Assembly (NCBI GenBank): GCA_001599755.1 | Contig: BCHX01000001.1 | Location: forward strand, 5,952,001-6,016,000 | Length of the DNA: 64,000 bases | Reading direction: 5' to 3' | From: Gliomastix tumulicola | Lineage: Eukaryota > Ascomycota > Sordariomycetes > Hypocreales > Bionectriaceae | Shown: positions 53,368-64,000 of the stretch, in pieces | Position numbering within the stretch: position 1 is the stretch's first letter | Layout of the letters: each line of letters starts with the position of its first letter | Position numbers and translations under genes: made by a program | Notes under the pieces: generated by a model | Seen by the model: the letters and a program-made list of their open reading frames with translations, nothing else | What the model was told of the DNA's origin: nothing | Databases searched by the model: none

Positions 53368-56300
53368 ATGTCCTCCGCCGACAAGTCGAGACAGTCGTCC
53401 GGAGGCCGCTCCCTGTTCTCCAGGAGCAAGAACAAGGACAAGCGTCAGAACGATGCCGAAGCCAGGTACACGCAGGACGCCTCATCATACGACAGCAGCA
53501 CCCTCGGCTCGCGCACGTCACGGCACAAGCGAGAGTCGTCCGCCGTCTCCATCGACAGAGCGTACTCGCCCGACCCCCAGATCAACCATTCGGCCGGTGT
53601 CATCACCTCTATACCGTACGACGCCGTGACTCACGGCTCCCGCTCGCCTGTGCCCGTCGATTATCTCCCGAAAGGGGACCAGGTCCCCGTGCGCCGGGAT
53701 CCTCTACCATACCAATTGAACAAAACTGGCGTCGACTTCCACCAGTACCCGAGCTTCGACCCATCCACGATGCCGCCCCGAGACTATGGCTCCGCGCCTC
53801 GTCAGGCGAATCCCGGCGCTTCGAACATGACTATGGCTTCGACTGGCCGCCAGGCACAGTACCAGCAATGGGGCCCCTCGCGCGGAAGCATGGCTAGCTC
53901 CGCCAACGGCTCGCATGGCACGAGATACGACTCGTACATGTCGACCGACAACCTTAGCATACACTCAGGTAATCAAGGCACCCGAGATGTTGGGACGTTC
54001 CGCTCATCGCATGCAGCACTGCCGAGTGCCTCCTCCCAGAGCTCCTACGGATCGCACCTCTCCCAGCGGGACACGCACCGACTCACCCGGTTCCCCGGCC
54101 CCGGCGGATCGACCGACAACTTCCACTTCCCCAAGCCGGACGACGAGAATGTGGTCCACGAGATGTTCCTGCAGCTGATGCAGAAGCGAGGCTGGCATAA
54201 CCTCCCGGAGCAGGCGAGGAGGCAGATGGTGGCCTACCCGTCCCAGAAGAAGTGGATGCTCCTGCACCAGGACCGACTCACCGAGTGGCAGGGAGAGCAG
54301 AAACGGAGGCAGTCCGCCAGACCGAACCAATATGCCGCGCCGGATATCACGACATACTCCGACGAAGAGGGAACGCCGGAGTTCTACGTCCGCCGAGTGA
54401 TGGAAGACCGACTGGATAGCAAGGGCCTGGGCAGTTTGGAGGTCAACCTGAGGACACAACAGATTGGATGGGTGAAGAGATTCGTCGAGTGCCAAGGCCA
54501 GGTCGCGCTGGTGACGCTCCTCCTCAAGATCAACCGTAAGACGGCTCTGGGGCCGGCGCAGGACCACCCCCGAGGAGACAAGAACCACGACAAGGAGTAC
54601 GACATCGTGAAGTGTCTCAAGGCATTGATGAACAATAAGTTTGGCGCAGACGATGCCTTGGTCCACCAGAAGGTGCTCGTGGCACTTGCTACAGCGCTTA
54701 TTTCTGCGCGACTGTCGACACGAAAACTCGCCAGCGAAATCCTCACGTTCCTATGTACCTGGGGGGAGAACAATGAAGGCCACCTCAAGGTCATCCAGGC
54801 TTTGGACGAGGTCAAAGTGTCAGCAAGCGAGAATGGGAGGTTTGACGCCTGGATGCGGTTGGTCGAGGTCACGATCGACGGACGCGGGAAGATGGGAAGT
54901 CTTGTCGGCGCCAGCGATGAACTGCGAACTGGTGGCACCGGCATGGAGAACCTACTGATGGAATATGCTCTCACGACACTCATCCTGGTGAACATGCTCA
55001 TCGACTCCCCGGAGCGAGATCTGGAGCTTCGGGTTCACATCCGAGCGCAGTTCACGGCTTGCGGCATCAAGCGGATACTAAGCAAGATGGAGGCGTTCCA
55101 GTACGACTACCTCGACAAGCAGATTGAAAGGTTTCGGACAAACGAGGCTATCGACTACGAGGATATGCTAGAGAGGGAGAACAGCAGTATCAAGGACAAT
55201 GTCGAGGGCGAGATCAAGGATTTGAACGATCCGGTACAGATCGCAGAGGCCATCTCCCAGAGGCTACAAGGCAGCAAGACGAACGATTACTTCGTGTCTG
55301 CCCTGCACCATCTTATGATCATGCGGGCTCACGACGGCGAGGAGCGCCTCCGGATGTTCCAGCTTGTCGACGCGATGCTTAGCTATGTCGCCATGGACAG
55401 GAGACTTCCGAACATGGATCTGAAGCAGAGCTTGAACTTTACTGTCCAGAGTCTGTTAGACAAGTTGTACACGGACTCGGAGGCCAGACAAGCTCAGGAT
55501 GAAGCCCTGGAGTCTCGTCAAATCGCCGATGCCGCCATGGCGGAGCGCGACGAGATGCGAGAGCGGATCGAGATGGGAGCAGACGGCCTGGTTGCCAAGT
55601 TGCAAAAGCAACTCGACGAACAGACGCGCTTTATCGAGGCACAGCGGAGGCAAGCCGACGGACTCAAGGCTGAGCTGGAGAACCTGCAGACGGTGCGGGC
55701 CAAGGAGGCTCAGCGTAACGAGCTTGAAACGAGAGAGCTTTACTTGATGCTTCGTGACGCCCAAGACATCGCCGCGTCCAACGCTGCTAAGGGTAATGCG
55801 AAGCCGGTTGCTGCTGCTGCTGCCAAAGAGACGACGCCCCAGATGCAAGGTATTCTCGATCGCGAACGACTCATGGAGCGGCTGCAGATGCAGATTGAGC
55901 GCCAGAAAACGCAGTACAAGCTCGAAGGGAGAGTCTGGGGCGAGGCCGCTGGTCCTTCGGATCGTCTGCGTGCTCTTCGCGAGGAGATGGAGGGAGATGG
56001 TGATGATGACCTCGAGGTCGAGACACCGCCGGGCGGAGGCATGCCACCGCGAGACTTTACCAACAGCGTCCTGGGGAGTATCAATCGCCAGACGAAGATC
56101 CCGCGGAAGCCTGTCAATGAGACCAAGTCGGACGCCATTCCAGAGGAGACCGCCGCCATGCTCAAGCCTGCTCTCGATCCCAAGCAGCAGGCGAGCCTCT
56201 TTAACGAGCTCGACAACAAAGTTAAGAAGTATGATGGAAGCGACTCGGAGCAAGAAGACACGGCAACTGGACCCTCACACCCTAGTATGGAGTCGGGCTC

Positions 56301-58549
56301 GCCTATCACGCCTGCTGAGGCTGAACCGCCGAAGATCGAGGTCACTTCAGGGGCTCCTCCCCCGCCGCCGCCTCCTCCAGGTCCGCCTCCTCCCCCAGGC
56401 TTCACAGGGCCTCCTCCCCCACCACCACCGCCACCACCGGGCTTCACTGGAGGCCCTCCTCCTCCCCCTCCGCCTATGCCGGGTATGCTCACACCTGGAG
56501 GGGGCCCTCCACCACCGCCACCCCCTCCTCCGATGCCTTCAGCAGGTGGCATGCCTCCTCCTCCTCCTCCCCCTCCTATGCCTGGGGCGCCTGTTTCTGG
56601 AAACTTTCTTGCTCGTGCTCAGCCATTTGGCGCTACTCCGACTATTGGCTTGCCTGTTGCACGGCCTAAGAAGAAGCTCAAGGCTCTGCATTGGGACAAG
56701 GTTGATGCACCCGAGACAAGTCATTGGGCAGCTCACACTCCCTCAGTTGAGGAGAGAGAAGAGAAGTACAACGAGCTCAGCCGAAAGGGTATCTTGGACG
56801 AAGTCGAGAAGCTCTTCTTGGCCAAGGAAATCAAGAAGCTGGGCACTGGCACCTCCAAGAAGGACGACAAGAAGCAGATCATCTCGTCTGATCTGCGGAA
56901 AGCATATGGTAAGTTTTGGCCTGGCTACGCTCTCTGTTGGCTTATCCAAGTATACTAACTGACTTGTCTCAGAAATTGCTTTTGCCAAGTTCTCACAACA
57001 CTCTGTGGAGAAGATTGTGCAGATGATCATTCATTGTGACACGGAAATCTTGGACAACGCAGTGGTTATGGATTTCCTGCAGAAGGATGACCTGTGCAAC
57101 ATCGCGGACAATACCTCGAAGCAAATGGCTCCTTACAGCGCGGACTGGACGGGAGATTCGAAAGAGCCCACACGCGAGTCAGATCCGTCCGAACTCACAC
57201 GCCAGGACCAGCTGTACTTGTATACTGCATTTGAGCTTCACCATTACTGGAAGAGCAGGATGAGGGCGCTGGCTCTGACGCGAAGCTTCGAGCCGGAGTA
57301 TGAGGAGCTCACCGAGAAGATTCGCCAAGTCGTCACCGTGTCCGAGTCTCTGAGAGATTCGGTCTCGCTGATGAATGTCCTTGGCCTGATTTTGGATATC
57401 GGAAACTACATGAACGACGCCAACAAGCAAGCGCGCGGTTTCAAGCTCAGCTCGCTGGCTAGGCTGGGCATGGTCAAGGATGACAAGAACGAGTCGACCT
57501 TGGCGGATCTCGTGGAGCGTATCGTTCGAAACCAGTACCCCGAGTGGGAGGGATTCGCTGACGATATCGGCGGTGTCATGGCTACGCAGAAGGTGAACGT
57601 GGAGCAGCTGCAGGTTGACGCCAAGAAGTACGTTTCCAACATCAAGAACATCCAGATGTCGCTCGACTCAGGAAACCTGAGCGACCCCAAGAAGTTCCAT
57701 CCACAGGATCGCGTTAGCCAGATTGTGCAGCGATCTATGAAGGAGGCTAGGAGGAAGGCCGAGCAGATGGAGTTGTATGCCGAGGAGATGATCCGTACAT
57801 ACAAGGACATCATGACCTTCTATGGCGAGGACCCCACCGATGAGAATGCCCGCCGAGACTTCTTTGCCAAGCTCGCATCGTTCCTGGGAGAGTGGAAGAA
57901 GTCGAGGGAGAAGAACGTGCAGGTGGAAGAAGTCAGGAGGCGTAACGAGGCCTCCATGAAGCGCAAGCATGCGCAACAGAAGACCGCCACGGTCACTACC
58001 GAGAGTGGCGGTGCTGCTGGAGCCTCGAATACAGGCGCCATCGAGTCTCTGCTCAAGAAGCTCCGAGACGCGGCCCCGCAGGCCCGAGACCAGAGAGACA
58101 GGAGGCGCCGTGCTCGCCTCAAGGACCGCCATCAGGTTCGCGTCGCCTCCGGGCAGAAGATCCCGGATCTTAGCGAGATCCCCGAGGTGGAGGCCGGCCT
58201 CGCCAGGGAACAGACCATCGACGAGGAGGGTAACATGCTCAGCCTGGCCGAAGGCACATCGCGCGAGGGAGAGGACGATGTCGCCGATAGAGCAGCGGCG
58301 CTCTTGCAGGGTATGCGCGGCGGCGGCGACGGGGCCGACGAGGACGACCCTGAGAAGAGAGAGTCTCTCCGGAAGGCGAGGAGACAGACGGCCGAGGAAG
58401 AGCGCCGCCTGAGGCGGCGGAGGAGAGAGAAGGCCACGAGCCAGACCGATGAAGCCACCGAGGACGGGCCCGGGATAGCGAGCCCTACGACGCCGGGGGA
58501 CGGACAGCTGACTCCGAGGACGGAGGGCATACCCGAGGCTGAGGAATAG
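53368..58549 (+). CDS. bni1: formin (Bni1/SepA type)
   Basis: Rho-controlled actin nucleator for polarized hyphal tip growth and septation; part of the polarisome and contractile ring. Two exons (53368-56908, 56973-58549) give 1705 residues. The N-terminal ~240 residues are Ser/Arg-rich and disordered. The GTPase-binding/FH3 region runs from about 249 (VVHEMFLQLMQKRGWHNLP) to 707. A coiled coil follows to ~880. FH1 at about 996-1074 holds several polyproline runs for profilin. FH2 runs from about 1101 (PKKKLKALHWDKVD) to 1500, with GNYMNDANKQARGFKLSSL. An autoregulatory DAD candidate starts near 1535 (IESLLKKLRDAAPQ followed by RDRRRRARLK). The tail is charged. Proline-rich coding creates long shadow frames on both strands around 55740-56960, which are not genes. 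Confidence 0.95.
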
Positions 58550-59002
58550 ACCACTCTCACGTGTATAGCGAGCGTTGTTTTACCACCAATGTTGTCAGCC
58601 AGCATGTACGCGCGCGCAATGCAAGCGGTATAGAGGGGAGGAGTACTTGCAACCTATAAATAATGTTTAGAGAAGCGCAAGAGCTGGAATCTACGGGCTC
58701 GTTTTTTTTTCCATCTTTTGGCAGAGGACAGACCTGCAACGGGTCTGACGGAAGGAGGATCACGGACGGATTGTGAGGAGGACTCTCTGGGCAAGGATAT
58801 ACTGCATCAGTTATGCGGGTGGATATCTTACTTTCCAAGGCGTTCCCCTCAAGTCGCCTGTCACCGTTGCTAGAGACTTCATACTTTATTATCTTGTTTC
58901 ATAATCATATATCACTTGTTATGAGGTTCCAAAAACGCCGACTCCTGCCCACTGACAAAACCATGAATCACAATCTTGAGGGTCCCGATGTCAAGCCCTC
59001 TC
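58550..59002. other. convergent 3' region formin / SNRNP27
   Basis: 453 bp between facing stop codons. Contains T-rich and A-rich 3' UTR-like stretches. No gene. Confidence 0.45.
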
Positions 59003-59809
59003 TCATCGGGATGGGCTGAGCGGCCGGTTGAACCCTCCCTGCCGGTTCATATACTGGCGGTACTCGGACTTCTTCTCCTTCCGCACTGCACCGACGTTGT
59101 TTCCGACCACCTTCTTGCCCTTTGTCGTCCCAAAGCTCCCGAAGCCCATCATGGCCTGCATGGCAGCCGTGTCGTCGTCCTCGTCGACATCGACCATCTC
59201 GTCGCCGTCATCCTGGGGCGGCGCTGCGTCCTCCTCCTCCTCCTTCTCAGCCCGCGAGCGGCGGTCGTCCTTCCTGTCCTTAACAGGGTGGTCGTCTCTT
59301 GAGCGCTTGGGGGGCGAGCGGCGGCCCGTGTCCTCGTCGATATCATCGTAGCTGACTTGGTGTCGCTTGTGTTTGGCGTGGGGGCGGGACGGTAGGTCGT
59401 TTGAGTGTTCCCGGGGACTCAGTGAGCGTCTGGGTGAGCGAGGCGGGCCTGCGACATTCGCAGTTAGCATTCTGTCCTCCTCTGGGCAGCCGGTCAAGGA
59501 TTGTACCACCGTACCTCTGCGATCTCTACCGTCGTCATCGGCCCTGCGCCTGTCCCTCCTAGTATCGCGATCATCCTGCCGGCGCGGTTCGTCTCGGCCC
59601 CTATGCCTCCTATCATCGCGGCCGTGGTCCCTGGCGCCGGGCGATTTGGAGCGGTCTCGTGGCGGTCCGCGGCGGTCCCTCGATCTGGAGCGGTAGCTGC
59701 GACGGTCCCTGTCCCTATCTCGGTCCCTGTCGCGTCTGTCGCGGCGGTCGGGTTCGTCCCAGTCTCTATCCCTGCGGCCCTCGGGCCGTCGAGGGCGTCT
59801 GTCGCCCAT
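59003..59809 (-). CDS. snrnp27: U4/U6.U5 tri-snRNP 27 kDa protein (SNRNP27 family)
   Basis: RS-rich splicing factor of the tri-snRNP that influences spliceosome activation and 5' splice-site choice. Two exons (59809-59515, 59448-59003) give 246 residues. The first half is an extreme Arg/Asp/Ser repeat region (RRDRDRDRDRDRR and similar). The conserved C-terminal domain contains MMGFGSFGTTKGKKVVGN and YRQYMNRQGGFNRPL. An acidic patch with DEMVDVDEDDDTAAMQAMM precedes it. The start at 59809 (MGDRRPRRPEGRR) was chosen because an ATG 138 nt upstream gives unrelated leader-like residues. The single intron (59514-59449, 66 nt) is in frame and stop-free, so retention would add 22 residues within the RS region. 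Confidence 0.9.
   Translation of the reverse strand: MGDRRPRRPEGRRDRDWDEPDRRDRRDRDRDRDRDRRSYRSRSRDRRGPPRDRSKSPGARDHGRDDRRHRGRDEPRRQDDRDTRRDRRRADDDGRDRRGTVVQSLTGCPEEDRMLTANVAGPPRSPRRSLSPREHSNDLPSRPHAKHKRHQVSYDDIDEDTGRRSPPKRSRDDHPVKDRKDDRRSRAEKEEEEDAAPPQDDGDEMVDVDEDDDTAAMQAMMGFGSFGTTKGKKVVGNNVGAVRKEKKSEYRQYMNRQGGFNRPLSPSR
59449..59514 (-). other. stop-free 66-nt intron in SNRNP27 gene
   Basis: GTACGG donor, TGCTAAC branch site and CGCAG acceptor, length 3n and no in-frame stop. Splicing joins DRRG to PPRSPRRSLS, restoring the RS character; the intron-encoded residues (VVQSLTGCPEEDRML) are unlike their surroundings. Confidence 0.85.
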
Positions 59810-60240
59810 TTTGGTGTTTGATTTCTTTGAACCACTAGAGAATATGCGTGGATGAGAGCGGTGCGTTGCGTTGTCAGAAGCAGACTCTCTGGGAGGCTGG
59901 TGACCAACAAAAGTTTTGAGATCTTCAACAAGCGTCAGGCTGAACATGGGTGGGGTGCAAAGTGTGGCGCGAGCGTCCCTTCCCCATAAAGAAGAGGTTC
60001 CATAATGTGGCTTGACAGGGGGAACCGTGGCTGGTAGACTGATGTCATTGGCGGGCGCTTGTTGACAGCTTGCGCACTCAATTCGGGGTTCAGCCTCGTG
60101 TGCACCACCACACTAAACTCCCCCACCGCCACCATTAGGTATCTTCTTTCTTCTTCAAGTTGTATGATTTGAATTGCGAACCTCGTCTTAGGCTTGGTTC
60201 TTCCCTTTGAATGTTTCAATTCATTCCAATTGTCTAGCTC
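59810..60240. promoter_or_regulatory. divergent promoter region SNRNP27 / glucosidase I
   Basis: 431 bp between divergent starts, T-rich near the glucosidase start (60130-60235). No coding content or strong motif. Confidence 0.45.
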
Positions 60241-62817
60241 ATGATGACCGGAGTCGCACGATTCTTGTCCGGGGCCGCTGTCCTGGCGCTGGGCGCCTCC
60301 GCTGCCTCTGGCGACCCGGCGGTTCTGGCCGACGAGATCGGCCGCCTCAACGACGAGAGCCTCCTGTGGGGTCCCTATAAGCCGAATCTCTACTTCGGCG
60401 TGCGGCCGCGGCTGCCCGAGGGTCTATGGACGGGGCTGATGTGGACGGGGGCGAACACCTTTGAGCAGGTTCCCAGAGGTTTGTGCAGCTCGTTTCGTGG
60501 CACTTGAAGCTTTTGGTTGTTGTTTTTTTGACGGGTTTTTGCGCAATGGCACAGGTTTTCGGTATACTTGCGAGCAGGGCGAGGACATCCACGGCTACGG
60601 CTGGGACGAATACGACATCCGGACGGGCGGCGTGCAGTCGATCCACGACGAGGGCAACGGCATCGACATCACGACGTCCTTTGTCAAGATCCCCGGCGGC
60701 GCGCACGGCGGCAGCTGGGCTGCCAGGATCAAGGGCGATCTCCAGGACGGCGTGCCGCCCGACGCGAACACCATGGTCTACTACTACATCTCGCAGGAAG
60801 GCGCCGGGGAGCTCACGGTCGCGGGCGGCGACAGCACGGCGGCCGGCTTCGACGGCGACGTGACCTTCAGGGGCAGCTCCGAGGCGCTGGGCGACTACTC
60901 GATCGTGGTGACCGAGGGCGAGGGCGAGCACCCGACGACCGACCACACGCTGCTGACGGACCGGACGGCCGACAAGACGGTCGTGAACAGTTTCGAGGCC
61001 GATCCGAATACCGCCTGGCAGGCGAAGGGGCTGCTCTTCACGAAGATGAAGGAGGCTATTGACCTCTTTCAGGAGACCATCGACCGGGAGAACCCGCCGC
61101 CGCCCTGGCAGGTGTACCGTCTGGACAACAACCCGGGCAAGGGGAACTCGCACCTTATTCAGAAGACGTTTAAGGGGTCTTTTGAGTTTGATGTCATCTT
61201 CTCTTCTGCCTCTATTGGCAGAGAGCTGACGAAGGAGGATGTCACTCGTGAGGCGCAGATCTCGTCCGAGTCTTTCCGGGAGCGCTTCGCCAAGGTTTTC
61301 GAACTGAAGGCACCCTTCACAGCTGATAAGTACCAGCAGTTTGGGAAGAGCATGTTCTCTAACCTGTTGGGTGGCGTGGGCTACTTCCACGGCAAGCAGG
61401 TCATTGACCGGTCGTACGCCGATGAGTACGAGGAGACTGAGGAGGGCTTCTGGGAGGCGGCTGCTGAGGCCAGGGAGAGGAAGCAGCAGAAGCTCGAGGG
61501 TCCGTACGAGCTGTTCACTGCCATTCCGTCCCGCCCCTTCTTCCCCCGAGGTTTCCTCTGGGACGAGGGGTTCCATCTGATCCCTATTCTGGATTGGGAT
61601 ACCGACGTCTCGCTCCAGATCATCAAGAGCTGGTTCAACACCATCGACGACGACGGCTGGATCGCGCGTGAGCAGATCCTCGGACAAGAGGCCCGTAGTA
61701 AGGTTCCGGAGGAGTTCCAGGTCCAGTATCCGCACTACGCGAACCCGCCGACGCTGTTCCTGGTGATTGAGAGCTTCATGGAGCGTCTGCGCGTGGCTAA
61801 TGCCAGCTCCACGATCGAGAGCGAGCGTCTGGCTCAGGACCTGCACACGGCCCATTTGGACAACCCGGAGCTCGGTGAAGCCTACCTGACGAACATCTAT
61901 CCTCTTCTTCGCCGGCAGTACGACTGGTTCCGCAAGACGCAGCGGGGCCAGATCAAGGCCTATGACCGTCAGGCCTACTCGTCCAAGGAAGCGTACCGAT
62001 GGAGGGGACGCACTGAGACACACATCCTCACCAGCGGCATTGACGACTACCCACGTCCGCAGCCCCCGCATCCTGGGGAGCTGCACGTGGACCTCATGTC
62101 GTGGGTCGGGCTCATGACCAAGTCTCTCAAGAACATCGCCAAGGCCCTGGGCAACGACGAGGACGCGGCGGAGCTGGAGAGGAACCTGGTTGCCATTGAG
62201 CGCAACCTCGACGACCTCCACTGGTCTGAGCAGGAGGGCTGCTACTGCGACGCGACGATTGACGAGTTTGAGGAGCACACGCTCGTCTGCCACAAGGGCT
62301 ACATCTCGCTCTTCCCGTTCCTGGTCGGCCTGATGAAGAAGGACGACCCGAAGCTCGGCAAGATCCTGGACCTGATTGCGGATCCTAAGCACCTCTGGAG
62401 CGCCCACGGCATCCGCAGCCTGAGCACTCAGGATGAGTACTACGAGACGGCGGAGAACTACTGGCGCAGCCCTGTGTGGATGCCCATCAACTATCTCATT
62501 GTCTCTCAGCTCTACGTAAGTCTTATCATCCTCATGGCAATTTCATTTTCTGATGCCACTCACACTCATCACAGGATGTCGCGACGCACGACGGCCCCTA
62601 CAAGGCCAAGGCCCGCAAGCTCTACTCGGAGCTTCGTGCCAACCTCGTCAACACGGTCTTCGAGAGCTGGAAGGAGACGGGCTTTGCGTGGGAGCAGTAC
62701 AACCCAGAGACAGGCAAGGGCCAGAGGACGCAGCACTTCACTGGCTGGACGAGTCTGGTGGTGAAAATCATGGCCATGGACGACCTGAGCGGTGATCACG
62801 TACGCGACGAACTGTAG
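60241..62817 (+). CDS. cwh41: mannosyl-oligosaccharide glucosidase (ER glucosidase I, GH63) ending in RDEL
   Basis: Removes the outermost alpha-1,2-glucose from Glc3Man9GlcNAc2 in the ER, the first trimming step of N-glycans. Three exons (60241-60478, 60555-62515, 62575-62817) give 813 residues. The N-terminus (VARFLSGAAVLALGASAASG) looks like a signal peptide or short anchor. GH63 blocks are LLWGPYKPNLYFGVRPRLP, GFRYTCEQGEDIHGYGW, FFPRGFLWDEGFHLIPILDW, and SGIDDYPRP with the candidate catalytic acid Asp near 575. SPVWMPINYLIVSQLY and HFTGWTSLVVKIMA follow. The last exon ends HVRDEL, an HDEL/KDEL-like retrieval signal, so this could be a soluble luminal form. The second-codon Met (60244) is an equally good start. 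The family's usual length is about 800-850. Confidence 0.93.
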
Positions 62818-62982
62818 ATATCTTTCATAGCACCTCATTCACACGACGACGAAAACGGGCTCGGTAGGTACAAAAGGGTTTAGCAGGCACAGAGATGAGC
62901 ATGTTCCACAGCGTAGACGAATACACACATAGTGACGACGAGAGCAAGACATCAACGACAAGCACCATCTTCTCAAGCAAAG

Positions 62983-63011
62983 CTACCTACTAACCTACCT
63001 ACCTACCTACC
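62983..63011. repeat. CTAC/ACCT tetranucleotide repeat
   Basis: Short imperfect run of CTAC units with one interruption (TAA), in the 3' flank of the glucosidase gene. Confidence 0.8.
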
Positions 63012-63618
63012 CTGAGCAAAAACGCCTCCAGAGTCTAGACCTTCGGTCCCCCAAAAAGGGGGTTCTCAAAGGGGTCCCATCCCGCGCAGAGAAAGGGACC
63101 TTCTAACCCCCCTCCCCCAAACTGTCATCCAAGGAACCTTTTTTTTTTTCACGAGGGGACGGCCGCGCGGCGAAGCCTTGCTCAGCCGACTCGATTCGTT
63201 CGTTCGTGTTGGTCAAGAGGCACCGATCAAAAGACGTCATCGCTTCTACGGCATTCCAACAAAACTACCGAACCGACAAGCCAGAATGGTCCGACCGACG
63301 ATAATACCAACCAAGAAAAAAGAACAAAAGGAGGCGCAGGCGGCCCTAGTGGTTAGTCATGTGCCCAAACGATGACGATGAGCCAAAAAAGGCGGCCTTG
63401 GGGAAAGAGGCGATCGGATTAGGCAGCGATAAAAAATTCAAAAACATTTCCAATCTGGTGATGATGTTACGAGGAAGAGTCATCGGGGGGTTTCGTGACT
63501 AATTCTGATTTTGCTCGTGGGGGGGGTAATTTGGGATGATGCCTTGGATGTGCGGCGTTGCGAGGCTGTCTCGCTTCTTTCTCGTGATGAATCATCCGGC
63601 GGCGACGACGACCGCAGG

Positions 63619-63644
63619 AGAGAGAGAGAGAGAGAGAGAGAGAG
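63619..63644. repeat. (AG)13 microsatellite
   Basis: Thirteen uninterrupted AG units, 26 nt, in non-coding sequence. Confidence 0.95.
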
Positions 63645-63757
63645 GGTCCCCCCTTGTTCTATTCTTCTAGAAGGATTGGCGGGGTGGCTGGTGTCTCTTG
63701 TTTTTTGCTGGGTATCTGCATATTGTCCGCCGAGTGCATGGTCAGCAATTAGACGAC

Positions 63758-63774
63758 GGGGGGGGGGGGGGGGG
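63758..63774. repeat. 17-nt poly-G tract
   Basis: Uninterrupted run of G on the plus strand. Length is likely to vary between isolates and is error-prone in sequencing; could form G-quadruplex structures. Confidence 0.9.
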
Positions 63775-64000
63775 AGGGAAAAGGCGGTCGCACAATCAAG
63801 GAACCCACGGGCATTTGCGAGAAATTGGCACGCCCCCTCCCCTCCAGTACTTATTCTTCAGGCAGATGGATTGGGAAAATCAGAAACGTATCACGCTTTG
63901 GGGAAACACAGTGTGTCGTCGCAAGGCAGCATCCCCCCCATCATCCTTTTTACGAGCGACATCCCCAATGATAATAACCTCTACTACTCCTGCAAGATGA

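Larger units (their letters stand above)
62818..64000. other. 3' flank of glucosidase I gene, low-complexity, no gene seen
   Basis: 1.18 kb with no supportable gene. It holds a CTAC-rich stretch (62983-63011), a poly-T run near 63140, an AG microsatellite (63619-63644) and a 17-nt G run (63758-63774). Open frames near the end are crossed by the G run and have no recognisable content. A promoter or leader for a gene beyond the window is possible. Confidence 0.45.

Noticed and set aside
55740..56962. Long frames on both strands across the formin FH1 region
   Set aside because: Produced by the proline-codon-rich FH1 segment; Gly-rich or Leu/Arg-rich translations without independent signals.
60347..62407. 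686-codon minus-strand frame over the glucosidase I gene
   Set aside because: Antisense shadow of exons 1 and 2; Leu/Val/Arg-biased and runs through a true splice site.
63619..63644. AG repeat as a CRISPR-like array
   Set aside because: Simple dinucleotide repeat with no spacers, in a eukaryotic genome.

Overview
The window is nuclear DNA of a filamentous ascomycete (Pezizomycotina, most likely a Sordariomycete). The signs are GC-rich genes on both strands at roughly one per 3 kb, short 45-110 nt introns with GT...AG ends and CTAAC/CTGAC-like branch sites, and proteins of fungal type (Hus1, Vhc1-type K-Cl cotransporter, Aim32, Cyc2, Neo1, Sec16, SepA/Bni1 formin). Gene models were built by hand from reading frame, splice consensus and remembered family alignments. 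All splice coordinates are therefore predictions without transcript support. I saw no rRNA, tRNA, CRISPR array or intact transposon.

Layout. 1-1174: 3'-truncated acyl-CoA dehydrogenase (-). 2174-3203: Rab7/Ypt7 (-). 3783-5074: magnesium-chelatase-like protein (+). 5384-7162: Golgi GDPase Gda1 (-). 8363-10143: PPPDE-thioredoxin-PUL fusion (+). 10270-10959: membrane GNAT acetyltransferase (-). 12227-14131: Pho84-type phosphate transporter (+). 14853-15236: small acidic protein (-). 15713-16828: CobW/COG0523 GTPase (+). 17037-21129: cation-chloride cotransporter (-). 22505-24852: Avt3-like vacuolar amino-acid transporter (+). 25360-26581: Aim32 (+). 26945-28426: Cyc2 (+). 28625-32669: Neo1 P4-ATPase (-).

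From 33383 to 41019 lies an accessory-looking metabolic block: secreted alpha/beta hydrolase (-), phytanoyl-CoA-dioxygenase-like enzyme (-), MFS sugar-type transporter (+) and an extended-SDR reductase (-). The dioxygenase and transporter share a divergent promoter that carries two inverted repeats. A 2 kb gene-poor stretch with a possible coding relic follows.

Housekeeping genes then resume. 43075-48677: Sec16 (+). 49126-50386: Hus1 (-). 51241-51863: small single-pass membrane protein (-). 53368-58549: formin Bni1/SepA (+). 59003-59809: SNRNP27 splicing factor (-). 60241-62817: ER glucosidase I (+), ending in RDEL. 62818-64000: no convincing gene.

Together the genes are strong in secretory and endolysosomal function: Ypt7 and Avt3 at the vacuole, Gda1 and Neo1 in Golgi/endosomes, Sec16 and glucosidase I at the ER, and the formin in polarized growth. 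Aim32 and Cyc2 are adjacent mitochondrial redox proteins. Points deserving follow-up are the 33.4-41.0 kb block and its promoter repeats, a perfect 32-nt palindrome at 33119-33150, a GC-AG intron in ypt7, three stop-free introns whose lengths are multiples of three (K-Cl cotransporter, hus1, SNRNP27), a Pho4/NUC-1-type site upstream of the phosphate transporter, and the RDEL tail of glucosidase I.
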